Below, in pieces: positions 60,301 to 64,000 of a stretch of 64,000 bases of DNA. The notes beneath the pieces are model-generated. The model made no database searches and had not been told where the DNA came from. It saw nothing but the letters and a program-made list of their open reading frames with translations. The stretch covers positions 11,046,917 through 11,110,916 of the forward strand of contig OY727101.1 in assembly GCA_963402885.1 (NCBI GenBank). The letters are read 5' to 3'. The DNA is from Antedon bifida (lineage: Eukaryota > Echinodermata > Crinoidea > Comatulida > Antedonidae). The position numbers and the translations under genes are program-made. Every line of letters begins with the position of its first letter. Positions within the stretch are counted from its first letter, which is position 1.

Positions 60301-60301
60301 G
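45368..60301 (-). CDS. ARHGEF33: RhoGEF, ARHGEF33 orthologue (12 exons seen, 5' end missing)
   Basis: Minus-strand exons in order: 60301-60137, 59948-59803, 59480-59377, 52783-52602, 52064-51983, 51045-50916, 50500-50362, 49656-49549, 48584-48489, 47699-47548, 47119-46988, 46511-45368. All junctions are GT-AG and keep frame, giving 859 codons before the stop. The first exon seen (LTYLVQEMKDGFVSAMQELS) matches the N-terminal coiled coil of vertebrate ARHGEF33. An acidic stretch (DYDSDDSDDGLDLENDEKDY) leads to the DH domain, spread over exons 6-10: RQTLARQFLESERRYVNQL (CR1), LNTWKWQGMMGDIL, LLSPVQRIPQYVIFLKQL (CR3), DHPDYIYVQSSTQRL. No PH domain follows, as in ARHGEF33. The last 380 residues are polar and end in a basic KKSFKHSLKSIFFRKK. 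It should load GTP onto a Rho-family GTPase; which one is unknown. The initiator ATG is not in the part I could assign. The final codons overlap a strong donor (AAA|GTAAGT), so another 3' exon is possible. Confidence 0.85.
49855..49925. repeat. Dispersed repeat end in a RhoGEF intron
   Basis: TTTTTTAGTCGCCTGCAACG followed by CGACTCCACAGCTCACTATA and TAGGTCGGT is the inverse of the 44800-44880 repeat (GACCGACC..ATAGTGAACTATAGAATCGCG..CGACTAAAAA). Confidence 0.5.
51730..51818. mobile_element. 89-bp MITE, relative of the unit 3 Harbinger-like element
   Basis: It starts GGGCCTGTTTCTGCTG, identical to the first 16 bases of the element at 20629, and ends with an imperfect complement (CCAGCAG..AACAGGTCC). 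TTATA flanks both sides (51725-51729 and 51819-51823). It lies in the RhoGEF intron between exons 5 and 6. Confidence 0.7.
52384..52404. repeat. (TA)n microsatellite
   Basis: Uninterrupted TA dinucleotides in the RhoGEF intron between exons 4 and 5. A second run lies at 55521-55546. Confidence 0.9.
53434..54060 (+). other. Unrecognised GC-richer segment with a 144-residue open frame
   Basis: Within the 6.6 kb RhoGEF intron 3, this stretch has a base composition unlike its surroundings and an open plus-strand frame at 53472-53906 (… KTKETLLAVDRVACEM, later LLQQITGLIADQQAFLSL). I recognise no domain. Amphipathic Leu-rich helices like these occur in gag-like regions of some retroelements, but that is a guess. 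It lacks flanking splice sites in the RhoGEF direction that would keep that gene in frame, so I do not count it as an exon. Confidence 0.3.
54924..54986. mobile_element. Short palindromic MITE
   Basis: GTG(T)GATGGTACAAATAAT at the left and ATTATTTGTACCATAGCAC at the right are inverted repeats around about 28 bases. A half copy (GCAATGGTACAAATAATTTC) lies at about 56108-56130. Confidence 0.6.
55040..55520 (-). repeat. Two direct copies of a tRNA-derived SINE-like repeat
   Basis: Segments 55040-55260 and about 55340-55520 share AATTCTAAACCRCCCGGTGAT, TTAATTAAT, AGATGAG.AAATCTGTGA and a GCCCCAAC end. Only the first copy keeps the complete tRNA-like head on the minus strand; the second stops in a TA microsatellite. 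Confidence 0.6.
55171..55245 (-). tRNA. tRNA-Asp-like head of the SINE-like repeat
   Basis: Minus strand: A-box-like TGGTCTAATGGTTAGG, a well-paired anticodon arm TCTGC-ATATCAA-GCAGA (anticodon ATC), T-arm CCGTG-TTTGAAT-CTTGG, then GGCT and a TTTTT terminator. The acceptor stem pairs only in its outer four bases, so this is a tRNA-derived repeat rather than a working tRNA. Confidence 0.5.
56449..57012. mobile_element. Inverted-repeat element, RhoGEF intron copy
   Basis: Near full-length relative of 23516-24137: starts AGCCACATTCCTACG, ends TGTAGGGAAAGCGTCTT, with GATCGATCG, AGATTGATATTTTTG and AGGCCTAAGACCGTCC inside. More diverged than the unit 3 copy. Confidence 0.7.
57550..57640. repeat. 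Short tandem repeat, GAAAGTCATAAGATT-like
   Basis: About six imperfect copies of a 15-16 base motif. The rest of 57013-59376 is AT-rich intron with nothing recognised. Confidence 0.75.
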
Positions 60302-63300
60302 CTAAAAAAAACCAAAAAAAATCGTCAACTTATATCAATCGACCTTCAATTACATAATTATGGCACAGGCATTTTTCAAAATATTCATAAATTGAGGAAG
60401 GGTTAAGTGCTCTGCACTTTCTTTCTGGCTGTTTGGCTATTTAATACTGAAAGTTGTAAGTTTTAAATGTCATTATTGATCATTTAAAGAAACTGTTTTA
60501 TACATTGTGAAATCATAAGAAAATAGCGATTTATCGCATTTTCAATAATATCTTAAATGTTATCATATAATATATTATATTCATTGTTTAAGCAATTAAC
60601 AAATCATATTAATGCCAATATCGATAAGCCTAACCTTTAAAACTACTGTCATCCCCATTATATAAAAGGCATTGTTGCTTAGATCAGACGAGGGGGAGGT
60701 GATTGAATGTCCTTTTGGAGCCAAGATGCCATGCACTCGATAAAAAATACAATAGTTTTACGTTCTATGTCATGATGCATTAGAATATCAATTTTTCTGC
60801 AGATGTCTGCCATTTTTTTTATCAATCAGCATTTTTTATCTACAGGCCTAGTATAAAAATGAAGGCGACTCTGTCCATGTGACCTGAGCTGGCCACCTTT
60901 CAAAGTCAAATCTTTTTTCTTACTATGATTTGTACGATAAGCTCAGTACATGAACACATTTGTAATTTGAAAGTAATTCAGGGTGTTTGTGAGGTATGGC
61001 TGACAGCATGGAGGTATTATACCTCCATGGCTGACAGGCTAGTGACCTGAAGGTGGCTATAGTTCACAAAGTGTTGTCAATGTGCTGAAAATTTACTACA
61101 ACATTACGTCACAATGCAAAAAACATCTGACTTAACACAGTAGCTCCCTGAAAAAAGTTATAATATCACTTCTAATGTATTTTCAGTAAAAATGTTCAAT
61201 GCAAATTTGGCCAAAGAAGTGTGTTGTAATGTACACAAAGCATGTGCAAGAGTGTGCTCTTTTAAGGTTGTTTTGTATCTGCGATTGCAAAATGTACTGT
61301 ATGTAATCCAGAAACGAATTTAATCAAAATATTGGATGTCATTTTTTATAGAGCATTATTGTTGTTTCAGGCTATTAGGAGCTTCGCATGATTACCCTGT
61401 AATTTAAGCCAAAATTCTTCATAGTACAAACTCAGCTTTGCATTATTCTTACAATATATTAATGTACATAACAACTTTATGTGGGATGAGATACAGTAAT
61501 GTGGATACCATGATATGGCCATCATACTTTAAATTCATAGTAGGCTTTATAATAAATTGGGACGATTGTCGACTCAGTACCCAGATCGCCTTGACCATGT
61601 GTGTGTGGTGTGCCTGACCAAAACATGAATAGTCTCTGCGCAGGCAGCTCTGGCTCTCGAGTTTGGCCCTGGCGGTAATCGACTGGCTCAGGCTTCCTTG
61701 CCAGCTTCATGCCAGCTTCATGCCACATTCCATTCTGCTGTCTCCATTAACGGTCTGCAAGAGACTCAATTTGCAAAGTGTTTCCGGTGTCACCCTTCAT
61801 TGTAGCTCACATTCATGGTCCGTGGTTCCCAATTTTGCATATATAAATTTTGCCAACATCCAATTATACTATTAAATTATTATTAAAACAATTATTATAT
61901 AGCCTAAAATTGCAATTTTTGTTATAAATATATACAAAAAAAACGGCAGTAATGGCATGCACCATGTATTTCATAAAAATGATGATTGTTGCCATAAATA
62001 TGAATATTATTATATATAGCAGTTGTGTTGCAGCTGTTATGAATTAGTTATTAATATTCCTGAAATATATGACTAGTTTGTTTATTATTTATCGATACAT
62101 CTCACCAATTCTGAAATTACATCATTTATCAGTTATCCACCGTAAAAGCACAGGGCTTAAATGACTATGATGCCTTATTTGATCGGGGAACTTATTTAAC
62201 TAGTATAGTAAGTATTTTTTTTATGTGGCCTTACAGTACTTAAAATTGTGTTTGAACTGAACTTGGTAGATGTGATTGGTATGAATTGATTGATGGAGAG
62301 GAAATGAATCGAACATGGGTGAATACAAATATGCCTTTCTTACTGTTTAATATATGTGTTAGCTTGGTTAAACTATTTCTTATTTTGTCCACTACTATTT
62401 CACTTTCTTTTACAACATTTTTAATATCGGCCTATATTGTAATTTTATAATGAAAAATAATCATAAAATTGTTTTTGCCAAAGGAATGTCAAATTTTCAG
62501 TTTATAGACAAACATATTGAAATAGTAGAAAGATGTACAAAAATATGAGATGAGATTAAAAGTAAGAAATAACTTCAATGGTAGAATTTATCTAATTGAG
62601 TATTATATAAGATTGAATACATCTATAAATATGCTTTAAATATTGATGAAGAGTACAAAACAACTATTTCCGTTATTGTATCTAACGCTTGATGTTCAAC
62701 GTGATCACGCAGATGTCGGGAAATGACATGATTTCAGTCATGAACGAGCGCTAATGAGCCAATCAGTCAATTTCTAAGACCGATTCAATTACACACTTCT
62801 TACGAAAACGTTATTGATTACTAAACATTAACGTTGTATATAAAAATCAGCTATTGTAAATGTGTACAATAGAAATAACATCAAAACAAAAGTAATCTTT
62901 TCATTAAAGTTCAAAGCATTTACCTTTTCTGTTTTACAAAAATGTGTCATTGTATTTAATTATAACACATGCTACTGCAGTTTAATGGCCAACTTGCATA
63001 CTAAACACAGGATAATTTATATATTGTCCCAATTTGTTTACAATTTTTTGTTGAGTATGCTTTGTTAATGTCACCTAATAGTTATTCATTTTGAAAAAAA
63101 ATTGAATTAAAAAAATATTACACTTAAAAACCAATTTTTAAAGAAAAAAAAGTTCAATTGGAAAATGGTTTTTAGTTAAATTTCACCATTTATTTTGTTT
63201 TTTAATAGTGAAATTATTTTTTCCAATTTTTGTCTGCAACAATGAATAACATTGAAAAATAACATATTCAAAGTTTGATTTTTTCTTGTTTTGGGGGACA

Positions 63301-63516
63301 ATCTTGATATTTAAAATGGTTTTTATGTTATTGTCAAAAGAGTGTTGAAACGCGTCAAATAAAAATGGGTTTCAATTTCATTTTACATTTTAACAATATG
63401 TTTAACTGTGTTTTATATATAGACTAGCAATATATCTTTATACTCACCAACCTTCGCCCCTCTGCAATCACACCCCAAACTGATTTAGAAAAAAATTTAT
63501 CCTCCCATTACAAATT
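60302..63516. other. Upstream of the recognised RhoGEF exons: no gene identified
   Basis: The first RhoGEF exon and promoter should lie here or beyond the window. I found no convincing one. A minus-strand frame at 61522-61728 contains a direct repeat of GCCAGCTTCAT and lacks any family match. A palindrome with direct flanking repeats lies at 61007-61029. Confidence 0.4.
61007..61029. repeat. 23-base palindrome framed by 10-base direct repeats
   Basis: CATGGAGGTAT-T-ATACCTCCATG is a perfect inverted repeat. TGGCTGACAG occurs at 60997-61006 and 61028-61037, immediately at its edges. Confidence 0.8.
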
Positions 63517-63775
63517 TCAATTATGAATTTTATATGTCGTGCGATAACAACTCGCACATGAATTTTATATGTCGTGCGATAAACGACTCGCACATGAATT
63601 TTATATGTCGTGCGATAACGACTCGCACATGAATTTTTATATGTCGTGCGATAACGACTCGCACATGAATTTTATATGTCGTGCGATAAAGACTCGCACA
63701 TGAATTTTATATGTCGTGCGATAACGACTCGCACATGAATTTTATATGTCGTGCGATAACGACTCGCAAATGCGA
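63517..63775. repeat. 35-bp minisatellite, seven copies
   Basis: Copies of ATGAATTTTATATGTCGTGC followed by GATAACGACTCGCAC, with GTCG at 63536, 63571, 63607, 63643, 63678, 63713 and 63748. Period is 35 or 36 bases. Copies differ by single bases. The remaining sequence to 64000 shows no gene. Confidence 0.92.
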
Positions 63776-64000
63776 TAACATTAAGTTGAAGACAATTTTC
63801 CCTCCCTCCCGCCCAATATTATGACACTTATGGCAATAGGGCTATTTTTCTCTGAGCATCCCTGTTGTGCTTACTTAGAATTGGAAAATTATTGCTATAT
63901 AACTTATATTTGCTTATGACTTTTATGTGCAGTTTTACATGGGTGAATGTTCATTTACTAATTAAAACTATTTAAGCCAGAACTTATGTTGTATGCGTCT

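Noticed and set aside
61522-61728. Minus-strand frame as the RhoGEF first exon
   Set aside because: Its sequence (PEPVDYRQGQTREPEL) does not resemble the ARHGEF33 N-terminus and it contains a short direct repeat; no donor in the required phase was identified.
63517-63775. The 35-bp repeat array as a CRISPR array
   Set aside because: The units follow each other directly with no unique spacers, in a eukaryotic setting; it is a minisatellite.

Overview
The window looks like nuclear DNA of a marine deuterostome invertebrate, most likely an echinoderm. It is AT-rich and intron-rich, scattered with AGGCCTAG-type words and many short inverted-repeat transposons, and carries a family of small secreted fibrinogen-related-domain (FReD) lectins. 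It also carries an orthologue of the animal RhoGEF ARHGEF33. Species assignment is inference.

Positions 1-27760 are three tandem units of about 9 kb (starting at 1, 9148 and 18040). Each holds an orphan pair of FReD exons ('A cassette') and then a complete four-exon FReD gene (signal exon, then FReD parts 1, 2 and 3; intron phases 1, 0, 1; 260 aa). A fourth, more diverged gene of the same architecture (263 aa) spans 30825-40991, with a 7.1 kb first intron swollen by transposons. Every splice junction was read from the sequence and keeps frame. Unit 3 is a mosaic: to about 25.49 kb it is nearly identical to units 1 and 2, and beyond that it resembles gene 4, so its last exon is of a different type.

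Mobile DNA is layered. A LINE fragment lies antisense in intron 1 of genes 1-3, and a truncated inverted-repeat element follows every FReD stop codon. A broken BEL/Pao retroelement tail ends units 1 and 2. Unit 3 alone has a Harbinger-like element (itself carrying a nested Mutator-like element) 63 bp upstream of its start codon, and a complete copy of the 3'-flank element inside its LINE. Two copies of a 1.6 kb Helentron-like element lie at 27.9 and 34.1 kb. Further along are a foldback element, a solo LTR and a Kolobok-like element with a THAP-like exon fragment.

From 45368 to 60301 on the minus strand lie twelve exons of an ARHGEF33-like RhoGEF: N-terminal coiled coil, acidic linker, DH domain, long polar basic tail. 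Its first exon lies outside the window or was not recognised. From 60.3 kb to the end I see no gene, only repeats, including a 35-bp minisatellite at 63.5 kb.

The most interesting signals are the FReD array with phase-compatible orphan half-domain cassettes, the chimeric third gene, and a transposon that places six AACCGGTT palindromes directly upstream of one gene copy.
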